This document shows, piece after piece, positions 1 through 6,691 of a DNA stretch of 7,833 bases. Each line of letters begins with the position of its first letter. Within the stretch, counting starts at the first letter, position 1. The position numbers were made by a program, and so were the translations under genes. The notes beneath the pieces were generated by a model. It was not told where the DNA came from and searched no databases. It worked only from the letters and a program-made list of their open reading frames with translations. The DNA comes from Planctomycetaceae bacterium (GTDB lineage Bacteria > Planctomycetota > Planctomycetia > Pirellulales > UBA1268), in contig JAUWWJ010000060.1 in the NCBI GenBank assembly GCA_030616935.1, forward strand, positions 1 to 7,833. Reading direction: 5' to 3'.

Positions 1-2320
1 CAATTCGAACACCAGCGACTTCCTCTGCTGAATTCAGTAGCTCATCGATAGAAATGTCAGCTTTATTTGTTGCAGCCTGTCGTTTTAGGGTCTTAAGCTC
101 TTTTGTTAACGAGTTTAGTCGAGTTGGTAGATCGGGCACGGGGACCTTAAGGGCATTTGCTGAGTCTGCGAGAGTGGCCTCTGCCTCCCGGAACCGTTCG
201 AGGGCACGGTGCCCCGTTACTGCAACGACTCGTCGTGTTCCGGCTGATACACTCTCCTCGTGAATGATTTTTACAAGTCCGATTTCACCGGTATTGCCGA
301 CGTGCGTTCCCCCACAGAGTTCCCTACTGATTCCATCAATGGAAACCATTCGGACAACGTCAGGGTACTTTTCGCCAAACAGCATCATTGCACCAGCGTG
401 TCGAGCCTCTTCTAACGGCAAGAGGTTTGCTGATACAGTCGCCGCTTCTAGCGTGCGTTCATTCACCATTGCTTCAATATCCCGGAGCGTTTCCTGACCA
501 ACGGGTGAAGCGTGACTGAAATCGAATCGCAATAAGTCAGCATCAACTTTTGAGCCTTGCTGTACGGCGTGTGACCCGAGAAAATGCTGTAACGCAGCAT
601 GGACAAGGTGTGTTGCCGTATGGGCTCGTCGAATTGCTTTGCGTCGACCTTCGTCTACGTGAGCATGAACCTCTTGTCCGAGTTCGATTGAACCTTCGCG
701 TAGAACACCGCAGTGGAGAAAGAAATCACCTTCTCTTTGGGTGTCGATCACTTCGAATTTACCATTCGGTCCTTCGATCCATCCAATGTCGCCAACTTGT
801 CCTCCGGATTCACCGTAGAAGCAGGTTTTGTCCAAGATGACAGTAATGAGTTGATCTGTGCTGTGCTCAATTGCTGGCGGTATAGCGTCTGCTTCTGTCA
901 GTGATTCGCAGAGACGATTTTGTGCGATAATGCCGACGATGTTGCCGGTTGTTCTGGCGGATTCGTAGCCAACAAAATCCGATCCATGCATTGCTTTCTT
1001 TAACGCATCAAGCGGTCCAGAGGCGAATACTTCTCCCCGAGTGCCAGCCCCAGATTTTTTTCCGTGTGCTTCCATGGCGTCCCGAAAGCCGTTCCAGTCA
1101 AAAGCGCAATTCCTTTCAGCGGCCAGTGTTTCAAGTAGTTCTGGGGGAAAGCCATACGTTGTATAGAGTTCAGCGGCATCCTCGCCACCGACCAGACCGC
1201 CACCCGTTGAACGAATTCCGTCAAAAAGTTTGTTGATGCGCGTGAGGCCACCGCCAATGGTTGCTAGGAAAGACTCTTCTTCTCGTTTTATAACGCTTGT
1301 GACATGCTCAACAGTTTCAGCCAGCTCTGGATACGAGTGCGTCATTTGCGTTACGACCGCCGGGGGAAGTGTGTGAAGAAATGGATCTCGCATGCCCATT
1401 TGCCAGCCATCGAGTACGGCCCTCCGTAAAAGCCGTTTGACGACATACTTTTCTTCATTGTTTCCCGGTAGCACATTCTCATGAATAGCAAATGTGCAGG
1501 CTCGAACATGGTCAGTGATTCGGCGTATCCGGCGGCCGTTGTCGTCGTCGGCTATGTACTTCTGCTTACAGGTTTCAGCGACAGTTTCAACGATGGGCAA
1601 AAGAATATCGATATGGAAGTTGCTGTCGACTCCCTGAAGCATCGCGCATGTGCGCTCCAGCCCCATACCAGTGTCGATGTTTCGGCTTGGAAGTGGTCGA
1701 AGGTTATCGGGTGGATCACCAATTCGGTTATGTTGCGTGAATACTAGATTCCAGATTTCAACTTCGCTGCCATTTGGCATTCGGTAGAAAACTTCACTAC
1801 AAGGCCCGCAGACGCCATCGGGGCCTCGGGAAGGAGCACCTGCCGGCCAGAAATTGTCATCTTCACCCATTCGTGTAATACGGGTTGATGGCACTCCGAT
1901 CTCGTCAGACCAGATACAATATGCCTCGTCGTCTTCTTCATAGACAGTTATTGAAAGTAGCTCTGGAGCTATGTTCAACCAATCGCGGCTCGTAAGAAAT
2001 TCCCAGGCCCAGAGAATTGCTTCACGCTTAAAGTAGTCACCAAAGCTAAAGTTTCCTAGCATCTCAAAAAACGTATGATGCCGTGGTGTCCGCCCAACGT
2101 TTTCAATGTCTCCGGTTCTCAGACATTTTTGGCAGGATGTTGCTCGCGTGAAGTCGAGCTTGCATTTCCCCAGGAAATGATCCTTAAATTGATTCATGCC
2201 GGCTGGCGTGAATAACACGGAAGGGTCCCACCGTGGAACAAGCACATCGCTTGGCCTACGGGTGCAACCTTTTGATTCAAAAAAGGCAAGATACGCTTCT
2301 CTGAGATCATCTGCCTTCAT
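1..2320 (-). CDS. alaS: Alanyl-tRNA synthetase, 3'-truncated by the window edge
   Basis: Cytoplasmic class II synthetase that charges tRNA-Ala with alanine and hydrolyses mischarged Ser- and Gly-tRNA-Ala. I translated 773 codons without a stop; bacterial AlaS is usually about 860-880 residues, so roughly the last 100 (most of the C-Ala/DHHA1 domain) lie outside. Visible in order: N-terminus MKADDLREAYLAFFESKG; class II core RHHTFFEMLGNFSFGDYFK at residues 80-98; CGPCSE from 171; GMGLER at 218-223; and the editing-domain zinc ligands HTATH (His567, His571) and CGGTH (Cys669, His673). The editing domain is therefore intact. The start at 2320 fits the family N-terminus and has GGAG 11 nt upstream, a rather long spacing. 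An in-frame ATG at 2362 would add 14 residues (MSPIIPTRSGAKKL) and has no clear ribosome site. It is separated from recA by a terminator, so it is probably transcribed alone. Identity is certain; the exact start is less so. Confidence 0.97.
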   Translation of the reverse strand, partial: MKADDLREAYLAFFESKGCTRRPSDVLVPRWDPSVLFTPAGMNQFKDHFLGKCKLDFTRATSCQKCLRTGDIENVGRTPRHHTFFEMLGNFSFGDYFKREAILWAWEFLTSRDWLNIAPELLSITVYEEDDEAYCIWSDEIGVPSTRITRMGEDDNFWPAGAPSRGPDGVCGPCSEVFYRMPNGSEVEIWNLVFTQHNRIGDPPDNLRPLPSRNIDTGMGLERTCAMLQGVDSNFHIDILLPIVETVAETCKQKYIADDDNGRRIRRITDHVRACTFAIHENVLPGNNEEKYVVKRLLRRAVLDGWQMGMRDPFLHTLPPAVVTQMTHSYPELAETVEHVTSVIKREEESFLATIGGGLTRINKLFDGIRSTGGGLVGGEDAAELYTTYGFPPELLETLAAERNCAFDWNGFRDAMEAHGKKSGAGTRGEVFASGPLDALKKAMHGSDFVGYESARTTGNIVGIIAQNRLCESLTEADAIPPAIEHSTDQLITVILDKTCFYGESGGQVGDIGWIEGPNGKFEVIDTQREGDFFLHCGVLREGSIELGQEVHAHVDEGRRKAIRRAHTATHLVHAALQHFLGSHAVQQGSKVDADLLRFDFSHASPVGQETLRDIEAMVNERTLEAATVSANLLPLEEARHAGAMMLFGEKYPDVVRMVSIDGISRELCGGTHVGNTGEIGLVKIIHEESVSAGTRRVVAVTGHRALERFREAEATLADSANALKVPVPDLPTRLNSLTKELKTLKRQAATNKADISIDELLNSAEEVAGVRI

Positions 2321-2367
2321 CAGTTTCTTAGCTCCAGAACGTGTCGGGATTATCGGGGACATGTCGC

Positions 2368-2373
2368 ACTATA
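2368..2373 (-). promoter_or_regulatory. Candidate -10 element for alaS (TATAGT)
   Basis: Read on the minus strand this is TATAGT, one mismatch from the sigma70 -10 consensus. It lies between the recA terminator and alaS, where a promoter is needed. Transcription would start near 2361-2362, giving a leader of about 41 nt to the preferred alaS ATG at 2320. No good -35 is seen at 16-18 nt; TGGACT lies upstream, but with a 21-nt spacer. Confidence 0.4.
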
Positions 2374-2465
2374 CAGAGTCTCGGTGTGTGATACAGTCCA
2401 GTTGTTTTTGCTCGTATGCTGGCTAGCACTGTGAGCATCCAACGCCGTCTTTCAGCATTTCCTCG

Positions 2466-2500
2466 AAAAAACCCCTCAGGAGTCAGAGTCTCCTGAGGGG
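2466..2500 (-). terminator. Intrinsic terminator of the recA transcript
   Basis: On the minus strand, CCCCTCAGGAG and CTCCTGAGGGG form a perfect 11-bp stem around a 7-nt loop (stem-loop 2472-2500), followed directly by six T (2466-2471). It begins 67 nt after the recA stop. The T-run is on the minus-strand 3' side only, so it acts in the direction of recA and separates it from alaS. Confidence 0.93.
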
Positions 2501-2567
2501 CGTGTATGGAAGTAGACTTCTTAAGAAAGTATCTACCGAATGGCTGGAGTAGGAATGGTGTTTTAGG

Positions 2568-3752
2568 TCACGCCTTCTCCTCCTTTTCAGTTTCCACGAG
2601 AGGTTCTCGGCTTGCAACGATTTTCTGCCGAATTTCTTCGGCAACGTCTGGATTTTCTTTGAGGTAGAGCCGTGCCTTTTCGCGCCCCTGCCCCAAGTGT
2701 GAGTCGTTATAGCGGATCCACGTTCCTGATTTTTCAATCAACTTGGCAGCCAGCCCGAGATCAATCAGATCACCTTCTGTACTAATTCCATCAGCATGCA
2801 TCATGTCAAACTCTGCAATGCGGAAAGGCGGGGCAACTTTGTTTTTGACAACTTTCACACGGACACGTTGCCCAACGACTTCTTCACCATCTTTCAGCGC
2901 TCCAATTCGGCGGACGTCTATCCGGCATGACGAGTAGAACTTCAATGCTCGTCCACCGGGCGTTGTTTCTGGGCTACCGAACATGACGCCAATTTTTTCA
3001 CGTATCTGATTAATAAAGATCACGCAGGTCTTACTTTTGGCTATCGCACCTGTAAGTTTCCGCATCGCCTGGCTCATTAGTCGAGCTTGGAGACCCACAA
3101 ACGAATCACCAATTTCACCATCGAGTTCTTTTTGAGGTACGAGAGCAGCAACAGAATCAACGACAATGACATCAACGGCATTTGATTTGATAAGCAATTC
3201 CGTGATATTCATTGCTTCTTCGCCACTGGTTGGCTGGCTGACGAGTAGTGTTTCGAGCGTTATGCCAAGTTTCTTTGCCCAGCTTGGATCGAGCGCATGT
3301 TCGGCATCGATAAATGCGGCGACACCACCGTTGGCTTGAGCTGCTGCCACGGCGTGAAGTGCGAGTGTGGTTTTGCCACTCGACTCGGGACCAAAGACTT
3401 CGATAATTCGACCCCGAGGGAATCCATTTCCACCAAGTGCTAGGTCGACTGAGAGGCTTCCGCTTGGAATACCCGGAACAACTACTGTTGAGTCTGATCC
3501 CAGTGGCATGATGGAGCCTTGACCAAACTCTTTTTCGATCTGTGCAACTGCTGTCTTTAGTACGGGGTTCTTTTCGATGAATGCATCAGCTGAACTTGCC
3601 GCACCTTTCTTTTTCGTTGATCGGCTACTTGTTTGGGATGCTACGGCCTTCTCTTTCGATTGCTTCGTCTTGGCCATACGTGATGACGCGCCTTCTTTTT
3701 GTGATGACGATCCAGATGGTGTCTTGGGTGATTGTTTTACCGCGCTAATCAT
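2568..3752 (-). CDS. recA: RecA recombinase with an extended N-terminus
   Basis: ATP-dependent strand-exchange protein of homologous recombination; as a filament on ssDNA it also triggers LexA self-cleavage where an SOS system exists. The 394 residues include Walker [10 protein letters not shown] (121-129), the Walker B-like strand VDVIVVDS (193-200), loop L1 around [20 protein letters not shown] (212-231), and loop L2 from [20 protein letters not shown] (249-268). The C-terminus ends in an acidic/basic stretch (VETEKEEKA), as in many RecAs. No intein interrupts it. E. coli RecA has 353 residues; the excess is mainly a Ser/Lys/Ala-rich N-terminal tail of about 50 residues. The start at 3752 has AAAGGA 7 nt upstream. 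An internal ATG at 3677 ([10 protein letters not shown]) looks more like a usual RecA start but has only AAGG 13 nt away, so I prefer 3752. It ends at its own terminator. Function is certain; the N-terminus is uncertain. Confidence 0.97.
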   Translation of the reverse strand: MISAVKQSPKTPSGSSSQKEGASSRMAKTKQSKEKAVASQTSSRSTKKKGAASSADAFIEKNPVLKTAVAQIEKEFGQGSIMPLGSDSTVVVPGIPSGSLSVDLALGGNGFPRGRIIEVFGPESSGKTTLALHAVAAAQANGGVAAFIDAEHALDPSWAKKLGITLETLLVSQPTSGEEAMNITELLIKSNAVDVIVVDSVAALVPQKELDGEIGDSFVGLQARLMSQAMRKLTGAIAKSKTCVIFINQIREKIGVMFGSPETTPGGRALKFYSSCRIDVRRIGALKDGEEVVGQRVRVKVVKNKVAPPFRIAEFDMMHADGISTEGDLIDLGLAAKLIEKSGTWIRYNDSHLGQGREKARLYLKENPDVAEEIRQKIVASREPLVETEKEEKA

Positions 3753-3780
3753 TATCGAGTCCTTTCAACGATTCTTTCTG

Positions 3781-3897
3781 CGCGAATGCCACCATTACGA
3801 CAGGCATTGAAACAAAAGTGTGACCAATTCTTTGAAAAACGGCTACGCCACACAGGTTAGTTTTGAATCTTTGCAATAAATTAGGTTTGCATTCGCG
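3781..3897 (-). repeat. Nested and competing inverted repeats in the recA leader
   Basis: On the minus strand, CGCGAATGC (3897-3889) and GCATTCGCG (3789-3781) are perfect 9-nt complements enclosing 99 nt. Inside, GTGTG (3853-3849) can pair with CACAC (3822-3818). The downstream 9-nt arm overlaps GGCATT (3790-3785), which can instead pair with AATGCC (3808-3803) in a local 6-bp hairpin with a 12-nt loop. The two folds exclude each other. The downstream arm ends 28 nt before the recA start codon. Confidence 0.5.
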
Positions 3898-3905
3898 TGT
3901 CTCAA
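3878..3905 (-). promoter_or_regulatory. Alternative candidate promoter P2 for recA
   Basis: On the minus strand, TTGAGA (3905-3900, five of six -35 bases) is followed after 16 nt by TAATTT (3883-3878, only three of six -10 bases). It would start transcription near 3871, about 120 nt before recA. The -10 is weak, so this is a fallback to P1. Confidence 0.22.
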
Positions 3906-3957
3906 CCAAGCGAAGGGCACACACCACATCGCACAATCACCCCCACACGCCGAAGGT

Positions 3958-3969
3958 GAACATGCGTAT
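3958..3969. promoter_or_regulatory. Possible degenerate LexA/SOS-type operator
   Basis: The plus strand reads GAACATGCGTAT, which resembles the GAAC-N4-GTTC SOS box of Gram-positive-type LexA proteins. The left half is perfect and the right half is GTAT instead of GTTC. It overlaps the P1 -10 and the expected start site, where a repressor would act. One intact half-site can easily occur by chance, and the planctomycete LexA motif is not known to me. Confidence 0.2.
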
Positions 3970-3996
3970 AGTATCGGCATTTTCCTAGGTTAGCAA
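3968..3996 (-). promoter_or_regulatory. Candidate sigma70 promoter P1 for recA
   Basis: On the minus strand, TTGCTA (3996-3991) and TACTAT (3973-3968) are separated by exactly 17 nt, each matching four of six consensus bases. Transcription would start near 3961, giving a leader of about 210 nt before the recA ATG. It is the best-spaced pair in the gap. Confidence 0.45.
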
Positions 3997-4059
3997 GTGG
4001 AAAAATCGAGATTTCTATTCTGATGGTGGTATGGTTCCTGTCACACGGCCTTAGAATCG

Positions 4060-4962
4060 TCAAAAGCTAAGCATTTGTCGGTACTCTTTGAATCGCTGGT
4101 CAACCATTGAGCGATCCAGCTTTTCGAGTCGGTCAAGGCTGAAGTCTTCAACAGTAAAACTGGCAGTCACAGTTCCGTAGGCGAGGGCTTCTTTCAACGC
4201 TTGAGGGTCGAATCGGCCGATTGAGGCAAGGTGCCCCATCATGCCCCCAGCAAAACTGTCACCGGCACCAGTCGGGTCGAGTACTTTTTCGGTCGGGAAG
4301 GCTGGCATGACATACATTTCATGTTCACTAAAAAACATGGCGCCATGCTCACCTTTTTTGATGACTACAAATTTTGGCCCCATTGCCCGAATGGTGTGAC
4401 CCGCTCGGACGAGGTTTTCATCCTCCGCAAGTAGTTTTGCCTCGGCGTCATTAAGAACGAGACCATCAATTTTTTGCAGCAGTTCACCAAGCTCATCTCT
4501 CTGTATGTTGATCCATAGATCCATGGTGTCTGCAACAGTCAATTCAGCATTCTTGGCTTGTTCGAGAACGTTGAGCTGGACTGCAGGGGACGCATTTCCA
4601 AGAAAAAGAAATCGGCAGTCTTGGTGCGATGCGCCTAATTTTGGCTGGAATTCATCAAGCACATTCAGATGCACTTCAATGGTTTCGCGGTCATTCATGT
4701 TTGGAAGGTAACGGCCTCGCCATCGGAATGTCTTGCCACCAGGAATTATCTGAAGCCCAGATGTGTCGATTCCCTTTTGTTGAAGCATGGAAGTATGCTC
4801 TTCAGGCCAGTCTTCGCCCACTGCTCCGATTATGCGGACCGGCGAGAAAAAACTTGCTGCATATGAAAAAAATACAGCAGAGCCCCCGAGGACATCGTCT
4901 CGCCTGTCTGTTGGGGTTTCGACGCAATCAAAGGCTACACTTCCAACGACAAGCAGCGGCAT
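4060..4962 (-). CDS. PfkB-family carbohydrate/nucleoside kinase
   Basis: Cytoplasmic ribokinase-like (PfkB) enzyme that transfers the ATP gamma-phosphate to a hydroxyl of a sugar or nucleoside; the substrate cannot be told from the sequence. The 300 residues match the family's usual length. Visible are the N-terminal strand LLVVGSVAFD (3-12), the substrate-side GGSA (26-29), NDAEA (171-175, the conserved N..E of the family), the VVIKKGEHGA strand-turn (199-208), and the signature DPTGAGDSFAGG (229-240) with the anion-hole glycines and catalytic base Asp235. No key residue is missing. The ATG start has an excellent AAGGAG 6 nt upstream. It lies 116 nt after gltX, a gap with no terminator or clear promoter, so it may belong to the gltX transcript; recA follows 307 nt later. 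Ribokinase, adenosine kinase or fructokinase activity are all possible, and I assign no symbol. Confidence 0.9.
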   Translation of the reverse strand: MPLLVVGSVAFDCVETPTDRRDDVLGGSAVFFSYAASFFSPVRIIGAVGEDWPEEHTSMLQQKGIDTSGLQIIPGGKTFRWRGRYLPNMNDRETIEVHLNVLDEFQPKLGASHQDCRFLFLGNASPAVQLNVLEQAKNAELTVADTMDLWINIQRDELGELLQKIDGLVLNDAEAKLLAEDENLVRAGHTIRAMGPKFVVIKKGEHGAMFFSEHEMYVMPAFPTEKVLDPTGAGDSFAGGMMGHLASIGRFDPQALKEALAYGTVTASFTVEDFSLDRLEKLDRSMVDQRFKEYRQMLSF

Positions 4963-5078
4963 TCATATCTCCTTCGGAATTGAAAATTTTGAGTCATAAA
5001 CATAGCTTTCTGAGAAAACCATTCATCTGGAAATCGAACTGTACCCGTTTCCTGCACCGTGCGCCTACCAAAGTCTTT

Positions 5079-6638
5079 TTATTGACAGAATTCAAGAGCA
5101 GCGCGGAGTCGATCCAGAGATTTTTCACGACCTAAAATAACGAGGCAGTCATAGAGCCCTGGCCCGACTGTTGTCCCTGTTACCGCCACACGCACCGGGT
5201 GGATAAGATCGCCGACCTTCTTCCCTGCATTTTCAACAACAGACTTAAGGGCAGATTCGAGCGTTTCAGGATGGAATAGCTCAATTGCTTCAATGTGCTC
5301 GATGAAACGTTTGAGCAGATCTGCAGTTCCGGGCTTCGCCAATCGTTTCGTTACAGCTGCGGGATCCAGCACCAAGTCTTTCACAAGGAAAAAGGAGGCA
5401 TATGTCAGGATGTCTCCGGCAACCTTGAGACGGTCGCCTGATGCTTCAATGATTTGAGCAACGAGAGCTTTTATCTCATCAGTTATCGGCTCGTCAACGA
5501 GACCGGCCTTCAGCAGAAATGGCATCATAATGTCCAGTTTCTCGGCCGCGGAGAGTTGCTGCATGTAATGATCCTGGACCGTCCACAACTTCTTTGGGTC
5601 AAAACTTGCGGGTGAGCTATTCACACGTTCGAGTGAAAAGTGCTCAATAAGTTGATTGCGACTAAAGAACTCGGTGTGATCATCAAGAGACCAACCAAGG
5701 AGCGTGAGGTAATTGTCGATGGCCCATGGAAGGTAGCCAACATCGCGATAGAAATCGACAATAACCGGGTTGAATGTATCAGACTCTGGTTCAAGACCAA
5801 TCTGGTTTGCGATCTTCATGCCGTGCTCATTGACCTGAGCAAAGTCACGGTTTTTGAGATATTTTGCAAGTTTACGCTTGCTGAGCTTTGTTCGACTCCC
5901 GGGTTCTGCAACAAGTGGCAGATGAGCAAAAGTTGGCAAGGTGTAGCCGAGGCTCTGAGAGATAAAGGCTTGTCGAGGTGTATTGGAGAGGTGTTCCTCT
6001 GCTCGAATGACATGACTAATTTCCATATCATGGTCATCAACAACGGTTGCGAGGTGATATAGGCATGATCCATCAGCTCGTTGGATGACGTGGTCCTGTT
6101 CCCGTTCCCAGGCAAAAGTTACCTGTCCACGCACTTTGTCATCGATGACGAGATTCCCTTCCCTTGGCATTTTGAGTCGAACGACAGCTCGACGTCCCTC
6201 CGCCTCGAACTGAGCAGCAGTTTTTTCATCAAAAGCAGCAAATTTTCGGCTGTATAGAAACGGACGACCTGCGGCCTGCGCCTCCTTGCGTTCTGCGTCA
6301 AGTTCCTCTGGGGTTGCAAAGTCTCGATAGGCGAAGCCGGTGTCAAGAAGTTGTTTGGCTGCCGTTGCATATCGGTCCGCACGTTGAGACTGAAAATATG
6401 GTCCACGATCGCCTCCAACGCCGGGGCCCTCATCCCACGTAATCCCAAGCCATTCAAGGCCTTTAAGAATTGGTTCCAGAGCGGTTTCCAGATTACGGAT
6501 TTCATCGGTGTCATCGATCCGCAAAATGAAGCTACCACCGTAGCGTTGTGCAAACAGCCAATTGAATAATGCGGTACGGACACCGCCGATGTGAAGAAAG
6601 CCAGTTGGGCTTGGCGCAAAACGAGTTCGTACTGTCAC
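5079..6638 (-). CDS. gltX: Glutamyl-tRNA synthetase with an insertion after KMSKS
   Basis: Cytoplasmic class I synthetase that attaches glutamate to tRNA-Glu, and also to tRNA-Gln if it is the non-discriminating type, which I cannot decide. The 519 residues compare with 471 in E. coli. Visible: FAPSPTGFLHIGG (7-19), where HIGG (16-19) is the HIGH motif; IDDTDE (41-46); HVIRAEEHLSNTPRQ (209-223); the KMSKS-equivalent KLSKR (251-255); then GYLPWAIDNYLTLLGWS (301-317) leading to the helical anticodon-binding part. The region equivalent to the E. coli zinc site (about 101-132, AYRDFATPEELDAERK onward) has no cysteines, so this is a zinc-free type. Between KLSKR and GYLP there are about 33 more residues than in E. 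coli. The start is GTG with GGAGG 6 nt upstream. The membrane-protein gene ends 53 nt before it, suggesting co-transcription. Confidence 0.96.
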   Translation of the reverse strand: MTVRTRFAPSPTGFLHIGGVRTALFNWLFAQRYGGSFILRIDDTDEIRNLETALEPILKGLEWLGITWDEGPGVGGDRGPYFQSQRADRYATAAKQLLDTGFAYRDFATPEELDAERKEAQAAGRPFLYSRKFAAFDEKTAAQFEAEGRRAVVRLKMPREGNLVIDDKVRGQVTFAWEREQDHVIQRADGSCLYHLATVVDDHDMEISHVIRAEEHLSNTPRQAFISQSLGYTLPTFAHLPLVAEPGSRTKLSKRKLAKYLKNRDFAQVNEHGMKIANQIGLEPESDTFNPVIVDFYRDVGYLPWAIDNYLTLLGWSLDDHTEFFSRNQLIEHFSLERVNSSPASFDPKKLWTVQDHYMQQLSAAEKLDIMMPFLLKAGLVDEPITDEIKALVAQIIEASGDRLKVAGDILTYASFFLVKDLVLDPAAVTKRLAKPGTADLLKRFIEHIEAIELFHPETLESALKSVVENAGKKVGDLIHPVRVAVTGTTVGPGLYDCLVILGREKSLDRLRAALEFCQ

Positions 6639-6663
6639 GGGTTACCTCCGACGTCACTATCGG

Positions 6664-6679
6664 GAAACGAGGGCGTTTC
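6664..6679 (-). other. Small hairpin between the membrane-protein gene and gltX
   Basis: On the minus strand, GAAACG and CGTTTC pair perfectly over 6 bp around the loop CCCT. No T-run follows, so it does not look like a terminator. It ends about 25 nt before the gltX start and could be a processing or stability element, or chance. Confidence 0.25.
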
Positions 6680-6691
6680 GTCAAAGGGCCG

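Larger units (their letters stand above)
3753..4059. other. Gene-free recA upstream region
   Basis: This 307-nt gap between the kinase stop and recA has no coding frame I believe in and no tRNA-like fold. It carries two candidate recA promoters, a degenerate SOS-box-like site, a G/T-rich stretch on the minus strand (3915-3951, 30 of 37 bases G or T) and nested inverted repeats close to recA. I found no convincing terminator for the kinase at its upstream end; the only T-run there (near 4003-4007) follows a stem of 4-5 bp. Confidence 0.7.

Noticed and set aside
2568..3752. Intein or inserted element in RecA
   Set aside because: RecA often hosts inteins, but here the Walker A to L2 sequence is contiguous and the only excess length is at the N-terminus.
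3745..3936. 63-codon minus-strand frame (MCDVVCALRL...) overlapping the recA start
   Set aside because: It could look like a leader peptide of recA, but it overlaps the recA start out of frame, has no good Shine-Dalgarno, and its composition is not protein-like.
4000..4059. Possible terminator for the kinase gene
   Set aside because: The only pairings are ATTCT/AGAAT far apart and AAAT/ATTT beside a short T-run; both are too weak to call.
4963..5078. Promoter, terminator or small RNA in the gltX-kinase gap
   Set aside because: No pair of -35/-10 hexamers with acceptable spacing, no stem followed by T-run, and no tRNA-like fold; only the kinase ribosome site is supported.
4629..5135. 168-codon open frame on the plus strand opposite the kinase and the end of gltX
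   Set aside because: It lies antisense to a clear PfkB gene with an excellent ribosome site; its protein is Arg/His/Phe-rich without family features, so it is a shadow frame.
5640..6062. 140-codon open frame on the plus strand inside gltX
   Set aside because: It is fully antisense to conserved GluRS sequence, with no ribosome site or recognisable domain.
6119..6619. 166-codon minus-strand frame within gltX
   Set aside because: It is a +1-type shadow of gltX, whose own frame is continuous with all motifs; there is no sign of a frameshift.
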